Shown: positions 45,556 to 54,154 of the stretch, piece by piece | Numbering within the stretch: the stretch's first letter is position 1 | Layout: every line of letters starts with the position of its first letter | Source: Myxococcales bacterium | GTDB taxonomy: Bacteria; Myxococcota_A; Polyangia; Polyangiales; Ga0077539 | Direction of reading: 5' to 3' | DNA: 64,000 nt | Assembly: GCA_016792845.1 (NCBI GenBank) | Contig: JAEUKH010000042.1 | Coordinates: 1 to 64,000 of the forward strand | Notes under the pieces: model-generated | What the model was told of the DNA's origin: nothing | Databases searched by the model: none | The model's input: the letters and a program-made list of their open reading frames with translations, nothing else | Made by a program: the position numbers and the translations under genes

Positions 45556-46566
45556 GTGACCGCCGCTGTGCCATCTGAAAGCCCGCCGTCTTCGCCCACC
45601 CCGGTACGACGCTGGGCGGGGCGCCTCCTCAGGCTTCTGCTCGCGATCTTGCCGCTCTGGTGGCTCTCGACCAAGGTCGCTTGGGGCGACGTGTGGCTGA
45701 GCGCCCGCCGCGTGGGCTTCGCCTCGATGAGCGCCTCGTTCGTCGCGGCCTTCGCCTCGTACCTCTTCGGATGCATCCGATGGCGCATCATGATGCGCGC
45801 GTACGGGGCCCGCGAGGTGCCCTCGGTGCTCACGATGCTGCGCCACAACCTGATCGGCGGGTACTTCAACGTGCTGCCCTCGGGGGTGGCCGGTGACGCG
45901 GTGCGGGGGCACCGGGTGCAGCAGTATCTCCCGTCGTTGGCGACGAGCTACACAGTGATCTTCGTCGAGCGCATCACGGGCCTCCTCGGGCTCTGCGTGA
46001 TCGCCGGTGCGGCCATTCTTCTCTCGAATGAGCTGCACGCCGACACCGTCGCGTTGACCCTCGAGCTCGGGCTCTTGGGCGCCTTCGGCCTCTCGCTCGT
46101 GGTGCTCTTTCTGCCGTACGTCTTGTTGAAGCGCCCCGCCCTCCGCGACCGTTGGCTGATGAAGGTGCCGGTGGTGGGCGAGCTCCTCGCGAAGATCCCG
46201 CCGGCGCGCTCGCTCCGGGGGCCGCTCCTGGCCACGCTCCTCTCGGTGCTCACCCAAGGCGTGGTGATCCTCTCGGTGGCGCTCCTCTTGCGGCCCCTCG
46301 CGCCCTCGGTGAGCTTTGTCACCTGCGCGCGCATCGTGCCCGCGGTGATTCTGTTCACCTACGTCCCGCTCACGCCCGGGGGCCTCGGGCAGCGCGAGGC
46401 GGCGTTCGTGTACCTCTTCGGCCTCGTCGGCGTCAGCGCCTCGATCGCCACCGCCACCTCGCTCTTGTTCTTCGGCATCGGCATGGCCTTGGCGGGCCTC
46501 GGCGGCCTCACGCTCTTGCTCGAACGCACCTTCTCGATTGAAGACCGCGTAGAAAAAGCCACATGA
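45556..46566 (+). CDS. Lysylphosphatidylglycerol synthase-like / UPF0104 flippase-like membrane protein
   Basis: 336 residues, GTG start, about eight transmembrane helices. YLFGCIRWRIMMRAYG, NLIGGYFNVLPSGVAGDAVRGH, FVERITGLLGL and PLTPGGLGQREAAFVYLFG are the signature of the AglD/MprF-flippase-like family that moves lipid-linked products across membranes. The overlap with an acyltransferase and then a glycosyltransferase suggests a glycolipid or polysaccharide precursor pathway. Confidence 0.85.
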   Translation: MTAAVPSESPPSSPTPVRRWAGRLLRLLLAILPLWWLSTKVAWGDVWLSARRVGFASMSASFVAAFASYLFGCIRWRIMMRAYGAREVPSVLTMLRHNLIGGYFNVLPSGVAGDAVRGHRVQQYLPSLATSYTVIFVERITGLLGLCVIAGAAILLSNELHADTVALTLELGLLGAFGLSLVVLFLPYVLLKRPALRDRWLMKVPVVGELLAKIPPARSLRGPLLATLLSVLTQGVVILSVALLLRPLAPSVSFVTCARIVPAVILFTYVPLTPGGLGQREAAFVYLFGLVGVSASIATATSLLFFGIGMALAGLGGLTLLLERTFSIEDRVEKAT

Positions 46567-47087
46567 CCCGACGCCACCGGAGCCACGGCGATGGCAGCTT
46601 CAAACCCGAGCAATTTCGCCAACTTGGCGCTGACTGTATCTTCGAAACCGGGGTCATGGTCTTTCACCCCGAGACCATCTCCCTCGGCGACAACGTCTAC
46701 ATCGGTCATCAAACCATCTTAAAGGGCTATTACAAGAACGAGATGCGCCTCGGCGACCAGTGCTGGGTCGGCCAGCAGTGCTTCTTTCACAGCGCGGGCG
46801 GCATCACCCTCGGCGCGCGGGTCGGGGTGGGCCCCGGGGTCAAGATCATCACCAGCGTCCACGACGAGGTCGGGCGCGAGACGCCGGTGCTCTTTTCTCC
46901 CCTCCGCTTCGCCCCGGTGGTCATCGAAGACGACGCTGACATCGGCATCAACGCGGTGATCCTCCCCGGCGTCACGGTGGGCCGCGGCGCCATCGTCGGC
47001 GCGGGGGCGGTGGTCACCCACGACGTGCCCGCCTACGCGATGGTGGCCGGAGTGCCCGCCCGGGTGCTCCGCGCGCGCCCTGAGTGA
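46563..47087 (+). CDS. Left-handed beta-helix acyltransferase
   Basis: 174 residues; the ATG overlaps the upstream stop. Hexapeptide repeats (VMVFHPETISLGDNVYIGH, ITLGARVGVGPGVKI, VVIEDDADIGINAVILPG, VTVGRGAIVGAGAVV) and the terminal VPAYAMVAGVPARVLRAR mark the LbH O-acetyl/acyltransferases. HDE in ITSVHDE is the likely active-site His. It probably acetylates a sugar made in this operon. One TTA codon at 46719-46721. Confidence 0.88.
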   Translation: MTRRHRSHGDGSFKPEQFRQLGADCIFETGVMVFHPETISLGDNVYIGHQTILKGYYKNEMRLGDQCWVGQQCFFHSAGGITLGARVGVGPGVKIITSVHDEVGRETPVLFSPLRFAPVVIEDDADIGINAVILPGVTVGRGAIVGAGAVVTHDVPAYAMVAGVPARVLRARPE

Positions 47088-47788
47088 CCGCGATGCCCCC
47101 TCTCTCACTCTCGCTGGTTGTGTTCGCCTTCAACGAAGTCGACAACGTGCCCACGGTCTTGCCCGAAATCCGGGGCTACCTCGAAGCCCGCGGCGCCCCC
47201 TGGCAGCTCGTCTTCGTCGACGACGGCTCTACCGACGGCACCCTCGAGGCCGCCCGCGCCGTGCTCGGCGACGACCCGCGCTGCCTGGCCTTCTCGCTCG
47301 GCCGCAACCGCGGCATCGGCGCGGCGCTGAAGGCCGGCGTGGCCAGCGCCACCCAGCCCTGGGTGACCTTCCTCCCGTGTGACGGGCAGATCCCGGTTGA
47401 AGAGCTCGACCGCCTCGTCGACGCGGTCACGCCGCACACCGACGTGGTCTTCTCAGTGTATGCCGACCGCGACGACGGGCTTCATCGTAAGATCCTCTCG
47501 GCGGGGGTGCGCGGGCTCATCAGGGTCGTGCACGGCGTCACCATGCGCTCTGACGGGCCTTACCTCTTTCGCCGCACGCTCTTCGTACCGAAGGAGCTTG
47601 AGCCCGATTCATTCTTTTTAAACTTTGAATTTCCCATCCGGGCCCTGCAGCGGCGATGGCACACCGAGACGGTGACCATCCGATGCGTGCCGCGCCGCGC
47701 CGGGGTGAGCAAATCGGCCCGATGGCGTGTGGTGGCCCGGGTCGCCCGCGAGCTCATCGCCCTCAAGCTCCGTCAACGCCATGCCTAA
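47084..47788 (+). CDS. Family 2 glycosyltransferase (DPM/GtrB-like)
   Basis: 234 residues; GTG overlapping the acyltransferase stop (ATG at 47093 is an alternative). GT-A fold: LVVFAFNEVDNV, VFVDDGSTDGT (nucleotide-sugar Asp), LGRNRGIGAALKAGV, PCDGQIP (DxD-like). No transmembrane tail is present, unlike GtrB. Likely transfers a sugar to a polyprenyl phosphate or lipid acceptor. AT-rich codons with a TTA at 47608-47635 near the C-terminus. Its stop lies 8 nt inside the next gene. Confidence 0.88.
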   Translation: MTAMPPLSLSLVVFAFNEVDNVPTVLPEIRGYLEARGAPWQLVFVDDGSTDGTLEAARAVLGDDPRCLAFSLGRNRGIGAALKAGVASATQPWVTFLPCDGQIPVEELDRLVDAVTPHTDVVFSVYADRDDGLHRKILSAGVRGLIRVVHGVTMRSDGPYLFRRTLFVPKELEPDSFFLNFEFPIRALQRRWHTETVTIRCVPRRAGVSKSARWRVVARVARELIALKLRQRHA

Positions 47789-49997
47789 GCGCCGGCCACC
47801 TTGGCCGCTCGTGCCCGCGGCCTTGCTCCTCATCGCCGGGTGCCGTCACACACCCGAGACTCGCCCGAGGTCTTCGATGACTCAGCCCATCACGCAAGAC
47901 GCCTTCTTGCAGCAGTACGCCCAGACGAACCGCTTTCGCTTGGGCGAACCCGTACAGATCCAGACCCTCGCCGACGGCAGCGGGGTGTTCTTCCTCCGCT
48001 CGGGGCCGCGCGATTTCGTGCGCGATCTGTACTTCTTTGACGCCGCCACCGGCGCCGAGCGGGTCTTCCTCACCGCGGCGCAGATCCTCCAAGGCGGCGC
48101 CGAGTCGTTGTCGGTTGAAGAGCAGGCGCGGCGCGAGAGAATGCGCATGGCGGCCCGAGGCATCGCCACCTACCAGCTCAGCCCCAATGGGCAACAACTC
48201 CTGGTGCCGCTCTCGGGGCGGCTCTACCTGATCGAACGGAGCTCAGGCGCGGTGAGCCACCTCGACCTCGGGCCCGGCGGCGTGCTCGACCCGAAGTTCT
48301 CGCCCAATGGGCAACACATCGCGTTCGTGCGAGACAACACGCTGTGGTGCCACACCCTCGCGTCGCGCGAGACCCGGGCCCTCACCCGCGGCGCCAGCGA
48401 GCGCGTCACCCACGGCCTCGCCGAGTTCGTCGCCCAAGAAGAGATGGATCGAATGGACGGCTACTGGTGGTCACCCGACAGCCAGAAGATCGCCTACGAG
48501 GTCGCAGACACCACCGGCGTCGAGCGCCTCCAAATCGGTGACCCGAGCCGACCCGAGCGCCCCGCGCAGCAATGGCCCTACCCCCGCGCGGGCCGACAGA
48601 ACGCGCGCGTCAGCCTCCGCGTGGTCACCCTCAGCACCCTCGAAGACCGTCACCTCGGGTGGGACGCCGAGGCCTTCCCGTACCTCGCCAAGGTCACCTG
48701 GCAGGGCCGCGCGCCGCTCACCGCGCTCGTGCAGAACCGTCTCCAGAACCACGCACAACTGCTCACCTTTTCGGCCGACGGGGCGCCCCACCTCCTGCAC
48801 GAAGAGCGCGACCCCGCGTGGCTCAACATCGACCCCTCGGTGCCCCGCTGGCGCGCCGACGGCACCGCCTTCCTGTGGAGCACCGAGCGCGAAGGCGCCT
48901 ACACCCTCGAGCTCCGCGCCGCCGACGGGAGCCTCACCCAAACGCTCACCCCGCCCGCCCTCGGATACCGCAGGCTCCTCTCCTTCGACAGCGCCCGACA
49001 GCGCGCCGTGATCGTCGCCGGCGACGACCCCCGCGAGAGCCAGCTCTACCAGCTCGATTGGTCGCAGGGCGCGCCCGAGATCACCGCGCTTACGACTCCG
49101 GGCGCCGAGCACAGCGCCGTCGTGGGCGCGCAGCTCCGCGTGGTCACCCGCGCGAGCGACACCGAAGCGCCGACCTTCACCGTCTACCGCGATCAGACCG
49201 CCGTCGGCACGCTCACCAGCGCCCAAGAAGCCCCCCTCTCAGACCCGCACCCCCGCTTCGAGCGCGTCGACACCCTTGAGACCGTGATGCTGCGGCCCAG
49301 GGATTTCGTCGAAGGTCGAAAATATCCAGTAATTTTACATGTTTATGGCGGCCCTCACGCGCAGATGGTGACCCGCGGTCGGCTCCGCTACGCCCTCGGG
49401 CAATGGATGGCCGACCAAGGCTTCGTGGTGGTCTCGATCGACGGGCGCGGCACCCCGCACCGCGGCCGCGCGTGGGAGCGCGCGATCTTTCACCATCTCG
49501 GCGACGTGCCCTTGGCCGATCAAGTCCGGGGCCTGCGCGGCCTCGCGGCGCGGCACCCCGCCCTCGACCTCGACCGCGTCGGCGTGTTCGGCTGGTCGTT
49601 CGGAGGCTACCTCTCCGCCATGGCCATGCTCGGCGCCCCCGAGGTCTTCAGGGCCGGCGTGGCGGGCGCCCCGGTGGCCGACTGGCGCGACTACGACACC
49701 CACTACACCGAGCGCTACATGGGCCTGCCAGACGCGCCCGACGAGGCCTACACCGCGGCCTCGCTGCTCACGCACGCCGCGGCCCTGCGCGGCCCGCTCC
49801 TGGTGACCCACGGCACCGCCGACGACAACGTGTTCTTTCTCCACGGGCTCAAGCTCTCGAACGCCCTCTTCGAGGCGGGCCGGGCCCATGAGTTTCTGCC
49901 CCTGGTCGGTCACACCCACGCCGTCACCGACCCGGCCACCACCGAGCGGCTCTACCGCCGGGTGATGCAATTCTTCACGCAGCACCTCGCGCGCTGA
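47781..49997 (+). CDS. S9 family prolyl oligopeptidase / dipeptidyl peptidase IV-like lipoprotein
   Basis: 738 residues from ATG 47781; signal peptide with lipobox IAGC (C21). The N-terminal ~500 residues form a beta-propeller (LSPNGQQLLVPL, FSPNGQHIAFVRDN, WWSPDSQKIAYE). C-terminal alpha/beta hydrolase: FGWSFGGYLS (S606), HGTADDNVFF (D681), His in GHTHAV (H711 or H713). The EE motif in AQEEMDRMDGYWWS is the DPP IV free-N-terminus anchor. Cleaves Xaa-Pro dipeptides from peptides outside the cytoplasm. A very AT-rich codon island (49315-49350, TTA at 49335) sits at the propeller-hydrolase junction. Confidence 0.92.
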   Translation: MPKRRPPWPLVPAALLLIAGCRHTPETRPRSSMTQPITQDAFLQQYAQTNRFRLGEPVQIQTLADGSGVFFLRSGPRDFVRDLYFFDAATGAERVFLTAAQILQGGAESLSVEEQARRERMRMAARGIATYQLSPNGQQLLVPLSGRLYLIERSSGAVSHLDLGPGGVLDPKFSPNGQHIAFVRDNTLWCHTLASRETRALTRGASERVTHGLAEFVAQEEMDRMDGYWWSPDSQKIAYEVADTTGVERLQIGDPSRPERPAQQWPYPRAGRQNARVSLRVVTLSTLEDRHLGWDAEAFPYLAKVTWQGRAPLTALVQNRLQNHAQLLTFSADGAPHLLHEERDPAWLNIDPSVPRWRADGTAFLWSTEREGAYTLELRAADGSLTQTLTPPALGYRRLLSFDSARQRAVIVAGDDPRESQLYQLDWSQGAPEITALTTPGAEHSAVVGAQLRVVTRASDTEAPTFTVYRDQTAVGTLTSAQEAPLSDPHPRFERVDTLETVMLRPRDFVEGRKYPVILHVYGGPHAQMVTRGRLRYALGQWMADQGFVVVSIDGRGTPHRGRAWERAIFHHLGDVPLADQVRGLRGLAARHPALDLDRVGVFGWSFGGYLSAMAMLGAPEVFRAGVAGAPVADWRDYDTHYTERYMGLPDAPDEAYTAASLLTHAAALRGPLLVTHGTADDNVFFLHGLKLSNALFEAGRAHEFLPLVGHTHAVTDPATTERLYRRVMQFFTQHLAR

Positions 49998-50067
49998 AGC
50001 GCCCCGGGGCGCCCGCGATGCGATGCATTTGCCCCCGCGGGCGACGGGTGTGCTAAGGGCGAGCGCC

Positions 50068-51048
50068 ATGGCTGACGCCCCTCCGTCGAAGCGCCCCACG
50101 CCACAACGCAAGCCGGTGAACCTCACCGAGCCCCGCCCTGCGATCTTCGAGTACCTCCCGTATTTCGGGGTGATCGCCGCGGTCATCGGCCTGATCTTGA
50201 CGATCATGAAGTCCCCCGCTTGGGGCATCACCGCGGCGGTGGTCTTGCTCGTCGGGCTCGTCTTGGCGCTCGCTTGGGTGGGGTGGCAGCACACCCTCAC
50301 GCTCAAACCGGGCGACCGCCTCAAGCCCCTGATCGGCCTGTGCATCGGCCTCGTGTGCGTGCTCTCGCTCGGCCCCATCGCCATCACGGTGCACCCTCCG
50401 GCGCCCGCGGGCGTGGTCGACCTGCGTCGCGTGGGCGAGCGCCAAGAGGTGACCGTCAGCGGCGCCGCGGCCACGGTGTTCTTGCAGGTCTCGAGCTCGT
50501 TCAAGGCCGACGTGGGCACCGACGCCCGGGCCCGCTACAGCCTCACCCTCACCCGCGACGGCGGCCCTGAAGAGACCGTCGAGGGCAGCTTCGAGCGGAG
50601 CTCGTCGCAGCAAGGCGGCGCCGGGCGCGGGCCCGCATCGGGCGGCGGCACCACCGAGACCACGGCCACGCGGCATGTGCTCCAGCTCCGGGGGGCCGGG
50701 CGGTATGCGTTGATTCTCGATCGATTCCCCGAGTCGTTGGAGCCGCCGATGCATGTGACGGTGCACGCCGAGCCGCTGTCGCAGTCGCTCTTGATGGTGC
50801 TCTTCGGCTTCGCCGCGCTGGCGGTCTTGGGCTGCGACGTGGCCATCCGCCGCAAGGGCATCGAGTCAGCCTTCGCGGCCTCGCAGCTCTTGCTCCTCGC
50901 CGCGGTGTTCTACCTGCATGGGCATTTTACCCCCTCGACCCGCGCGATGGATCTCCTCGCCGCGGGCCTGGTCGGCGTCCTCGGGGGCGGCGTCGGCGGA
51001 GAGATCCTCGGGCGCATCGCCGACGCGGTGACGCCCCGCCGCGGGTGA
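50068..51048 (+). CDS. Membrane protein of unknown function
   Basis: 326 residues from ATG 50068. Three N-terminal transmembrane helices (YFGVIAAVIGLILTIM, WGITAAVVLLVGLVLALAWVG, LIGLCIGLVCVLSLGPIAI), a ~140-residue extracytoplasmic beta domain (VSGAAATVFLQVSSSF, YSLTLTRDGGPEETVEG), then three more helices. No family is recognised. Its TGA directly abuts the rhomboid stop on the other strand. Confidence 0.7.
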   Translation: MADAPPSKRPTPQRKPVNLTEPRPAIFEYLPYFGVIAAVIGLILTIMKSPAWGITAAVVLLVGLVLALAWVGWQHTLTLKPGDRLKPLIGLCIGLVCVLSLGPIAITVHPPAPAGVVDLRRVGERQEVTVSGAAATVFLQVSSSFKADVGTDARARYSLTLTRDGGPEETVEGSFERSSSQQGGAGRGPASGGGTTETTATRHVLQLRGAGRYALILDRFPESLEPPMHVTVHAEPLSQSLLMVLFGFAALAVLGCDVAIRRKGIESAFAASQLLLLAAVFYLHGHFTPSTRAMDLLAAGLVGVLGGGVGGEILGRIADAVTPRRG

Positions 51049-51771
51049 TCACCAGCGGTTGTCGTTCTGCCAAGGCGCGCGCCGAAACTGCGGCGGCACA
51101 AACTGCACCCGCGGCGGCGCAGGGAGCGGACGCCGAAACAAGAACACCAGCACGAGCCCGGCCACGAAGCCGCCGATGTGCGCCCAGTAGGCGACCCCGC
51201 CCCCGGCGTGACCGATCGACGTCACACCGTTGAAGAACTGGAGCACAAACCACAACGCGATAAACAGCAACGCCGGCAGCTCTGCCCATTGAAGAAAGAT
51301 CACAATGGGGATCAGCGTGACCACCTTGGCCCGCGGAAACAGCACCAGGTACGCCGCGAGCACCCCCGCGATGGCCCCCGACGCGCCGACCATGGGCACT
51401 TGCGACATGGGCTGCACAAGCACCTGAGCCACGGCGGCGGCTACACCGCAGAGCAGATAGAACACCGCGAAGCGCGCCGAGCCCATGTTGTCTTCAACGT
51501 TGTCGCCAAAGATGTGCAGAAACCAGAGGTTGCCTGCCACATGCATGAGACCGCCGTGCATGAACATCGAGGTGAACACCGTCACCCAGGCGCTCGGGTC
51601 ATACCCGCCGCTGAGGTTGCGCGGCACCAGGCCGTACGAGAAGACGAAATCGCGCTCGCCCGCGTCAGGCAAGAGCGATTGCCAGAGAAAGATCAGACCG
51701 CAAACGACCAAGATGGCCCAATTGACCCACGGGGTCGAGCGCGTCGGATTGAGGTCACGAATCGGGATCAT
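51049..51771 (-). CDS. Rhomboid family intramembrane serine protease
   Basis: 240 residues, six or more transmembrane helices. Catalytic GASGAIAG (S131) and the His in YWAHIGGFVAG (H198), plus the supporting MFMHGGLMHVAGNLWFLHIFGDNVED (split motif) of rhomboids. Cleaves transmembrane substrates within the membrane; the substrate is unknown. Possibly co-transcribed with the upstream regulator gene (37-nt gap). Confidence 0.93.
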   Translation of the reverse strand: MIPIRDLNPTRSTPWVNWAILVVCGLIFLWQSLLPDAGERDFVFSYGLVPRNLSGGYDPSAWVTVFTSMFMHGGLMHVAGNLWFLHIFGDNVEDNMGSARFAVFYLLCGVAAAVAQVLVQPMSQVPMVGASGAIAGVLAAYLVLFPRAKVVTLIPIVIFLQWAELPALLFIALWFVLQFFNGVTSIGHAGGGVAYWAHIGGFVAGLVLVFLFRRPLPAPPRVQFVPPQFRRAPWQNDNRW

Positions 51772-51808
51772 GGCGTCGCATCTTGGCGACGATGCGACCG
51801 CGGGTCAA

Positions 51809-53392
51809 TCAGCGCGCCCCAACCCGTTGCAGCTTTCGACGCAAGGTCGTACGCGAGAGCCCTGTCATCAATGAGAGGCGCGAGAGGTTGCCGTCGCATT
51901 GGGTGTGCAGGGCCTCAAGGTCGCCCACGCTCACCCGCGGCGCGAGGAGCGTCGTCGCATCAGGGCGGCCCAAGGCCGTGTCGTTGAGCCCGCGCGCGCC
52001 GAGGCCGAGCGGGCGCGCAAAGGGCGGATACTCCCGCGTCGGCGGCACCACCCCGGCGGCCTGAACGTGATGGAGGAAGATCATCGGCCCGTCAGCGAGG
52101 AGCGCGGCCTTTCGGAGTACAAAGAGCAGCTCGCGCACGTTACCGGGCCAGTCGTGTTGAATGAGCGCGCCCATCGCGAGATCGTCGATGCCGTGCAGAC
52201 GCCCCGTCTCGGTGGCGATCCGCGAGAGGAGCGCGCCGACCAGGCACAGCACGTCGCTCTTACGCTCTCGCAACGGCGGAACGTAAAGGTCATAGCCCTT
52301 CAGTCGGTAGTAGAGATCGAGCCGAAAGCTCCCCTCGCGGGTCATGGCCTCGAGGTCGCGCCAGGTGGCGCTCACCACCCGCACCTTCACCGCGATCTCT
52401 TGCTCGCCGCCCACGCGACGAATCTTGCCCTCTTCGAGCACGCGCAAGAGCCGCTTCTGCGCCTCAGGCGAGAGCTCGCCGACCTCATCAAGGAACAGCG
52501 TGCCCCCGTGCGCCTCTTCGAAGAGCCCGCGCCGTCGTCGGTCGGCCCCGGTGAAGGCCCCGCGCTCGTGCCCGAAGAGCTCGCTCTCGATCACGTTGGC
52601 CGCGATGGCGCCGCAGTTCACCGTCACAAAGGGGCCGTCTTTGACGCGGCTGTGGGCGTGAATCTCGCGGGCCACGAGCTCCTTGCCGGCCCCGCTCGGG
52701 CCCTGGATCATCACCGGATACGGCGAGCCCGCCGAAGTGCGAATGCCCGCGCGGAGGAGGTTCATCACAGGGCTCTCGCCCACCAGCAGGCCCTCGGCCC
52801 GAGGCGCCGCGCGGGTCGATGCCCTGACCTCGATGCGCGAGCGCCCGAGGGTGATCACCATCCCCGGGCGCAGCTCGGCCGCGCCGACCCTGTGCTCCGC
52901 CAAGAAGGTGCCATTGGTCGATTGGAGGTCGGTGATGCGCCACCGCCCGTTGTGCATCGCGATCTCGCAGTGCCGGGCGCTCACCGCGCGGTCATGAACG
53001 ACCACGTCGCACTCGCGGTGACTGCCCACGGTCAGGGCGCCGCCGCTCAAGAGGTGCTCGCGCCCGTCGGGGAGCCGCAAGGCCATCGGCACGCCCACCC
53101 GCACCGCGGCCATGGGCTCGGTCTCAGCGCCCCGCGAGAGGCCGTCGTCGAGGCTCAAGGTGCAATCACCCACCGAGAGGCGCCCGCCCACGCCGAGGCG
53201 CCCCAAAGGGGCCATGTCGGGGCCGTAGACGAGCACCGCGGCGCCCTCGGGCTCGGGCTCGACCAGCCAGCTACGCGGGCCCTCGCTGTCGGCGCAGAGG
53301 TAGAACGCTTCAGGCTGGATCACCGTCGGCCCTTCGATGACGCGGGTGAGGGTGCGAGCGTTGCCTGCCTTGAGGGTGAGGACGAGCTTCAT
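51809..53392 (-). CDS. FHA-domain sigma54-dependent transcriptional activator
   Basis: 527 residues from the ATG at 53392 with AGGAG 8 nt upstream. An N-terminal ~100 residues without a clear domain, an FHA domain ~110-195 (LTVGSHRECDVVVHD, SARHCEI, STNGTFL), an AAA+ domain ~215-440 with Walker A GPSGAGKE, GAFTGA (sigma54 contact) and LFLDEVGEL (Walker B), and a Fis-type HTH at the end (LSRLSLMTGLSRTTLRRKL). The FHA module reads phospho-Thr, so Ser/Thr kinases such as those at 40-45 kb are plausible inputs. Confidence 0.93.
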   Translation of the reverse strand: MKLVLTLKAGNARTLTRVIEGPTVIQPEAFYLCADSEGPRSWLVEPEPEGAAVLVYGPDMAPLGRLGVGGRLSVGDCTLSLDDGLSRGAETEPMAAVRVGVPMALRLPDGREHLLSGGALTVGSHRECDVVVHDRAVSARHCEIAMHNGRWRITDLQSTNGTFLAEHRVGAAELRPGMVITLGRSRIEVRASTRAAPRAEGLLVGESPVMNLLRAGIRTSAGSPYPVMIQGPSGAGKELVAREIHAHSRVKDGPFVTVNCGAIAANVIESELFGHERGAFTGADRRRRGLFEEAHGGTLFLDEVGELSPEAQKRLLRVLEEGKIRRVGGEQEIAVKVRVVSATWRDLEAMTREGSFRLDLYYRLKGYDLYVPPLRERKSDVLCLVGALLSRIATETGRLHGIDDLAMGALIQHDWPGNVRELLFVLRKAALLADGPMIFLHHVQAAGVVPPTREYPPFARPLGLGARGLNDTALGRPDATTLLAPRVSVGDLEALHTQCDGNLSRLSLMTGLSRTTLRRKLQRVGAR

Positions 53393-53527
53393 ACGACGAC
53401 TCCTTGAGGGTGCCCGGCTGGGGCTGCGTACTCGAAGGCACAGGCCCCACGGTTGCGTCACCGCGGCTCAAATCGTCGGCAGAGGGTGTTGAATTTCGTC
53501 AACTGATGGGGTGTCGCCCCAAACGCG

Positions 53528-53551
53528 AAGGGCCCTCTTTCGAGAGCCCTT
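53528..53551 (-). terminator. Terminator after rpsU
   Basis: Minus strand: AAGGGCTCTC, GAAA loop, GAGGGCCCTT (imperfect 10-bp stem), followed by CGCGTTTGGGG, 8 nt beyond the rpsU stop. It ends the ribosomal-protein transcript. Confidence 0.65.
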
Positions 53552-53558
53552 CAACGCT

Positions 53559-53822
53559 TCAGGGAGCGCCGACTTCAGCGCGGGTGCGCTTGCGACGACG
53601 GCGGGCGGCCTCGCTGGCCTTCTTGCGGCGCTTGACCGACGGCTTCATGTAGTGCCGACGGCGCTTCAGTTCGCGGAGCACACCCTCGGCGGCCATCTTG
53701 CGCTTGAGGTTCTTGATCGCGCGCTCGATGCCCTTGTCGCCGACGGTGACTTCGAGGGGCTTGCATGCAACGGCGTCGCCCGGCTGAATGGGCGCAGGCG
53801 CGACTTGGGTCTGGGTGGTCAT
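53559..53822 (-). CDS. rpsU: 30S ribosomal protein S21 with N-terminal extension
   Basis: 87 residues. The core PLEVTVGDKGIERAIKNLKRKM...RRRHYMKPSVKRRKKASEA is S21. About 22 extra residues at the N-terminus (MTTQTQVAPAPIQ...) precede the conserved core; the ATG has GAGGAG 8-13 nt upstream, so the extension is probably translated. Its place right after rpsS is unusual, as S21 is normally outside the S10 operon. Confidence 0.92.
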   Translation of the reverse strand: MTTQTQVAPAPIQPGDAVACKPLEVTVGDKGIERAIKNLKRKMAAEGVLRELKRRRHYMKPSVKRRKKASEAARRRRKRTRAEVGAP

Positions 53823-53840
53823 CGGGTCAATCTCCTCGGA

Positions 53841-54143
53841 TCACTTCTTCCCGGTGCCCTTGCCCGGACCGGCCTTGCCCTTGCGGTCGCCCGAGTGCCC
53901 GTGAAACGTGCGCGTCGGAGCGAACTCGCCGTACTTGTGACCGACCATGTTCTCGGACACAAACACAGGCACAAACTTGCGACCATTGTGGACGGCGAGG
54001 GTCAAGCCCACCGCGTCGGGCGTGATGGTGCTGCGGCGCGACCAGGTCTTGATCGGCACCTTCGACTTGCTGTCGCTCGCCTTCTGGATCTTGCTCAAAA
54101 GGTGACCGTCAATGAACGGGCCCTTCTTCAATGAACGAGGCAT
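53841..54143 (-). CDS. rpsS: 30S ribosomal protein S19
   Basis: 100 residues; MPRSLKKGPFIDGHLL, KTWSRRSTI and GHKYGEFAPTRTFHGHSGDRK are diagnostic. 11 nt after rplB. In the canonical operon rplV, rpsC and rplP would follow; here rpsU follows and the run ends. Confidence 0.97.
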   Translation of the reverse strand: MPRSLKKGPFIDGHLLSKIQKASDSKSKVPIKTWSRRSTITPDAVGLTLAVHNGRKFVPVFVSENMVGHKYGEFAPTRTFHGHSGDRKGKAGPGKGTGKK

Positions 54144-54154
54144 GGTGGTCTCCC

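Noticed and set aside
53393..53558. Additional small gene between rpsU and the sigma54 activator
   Set aside because: Short frames only; the space is explained by the rpsU terminator and the activator's promoter.
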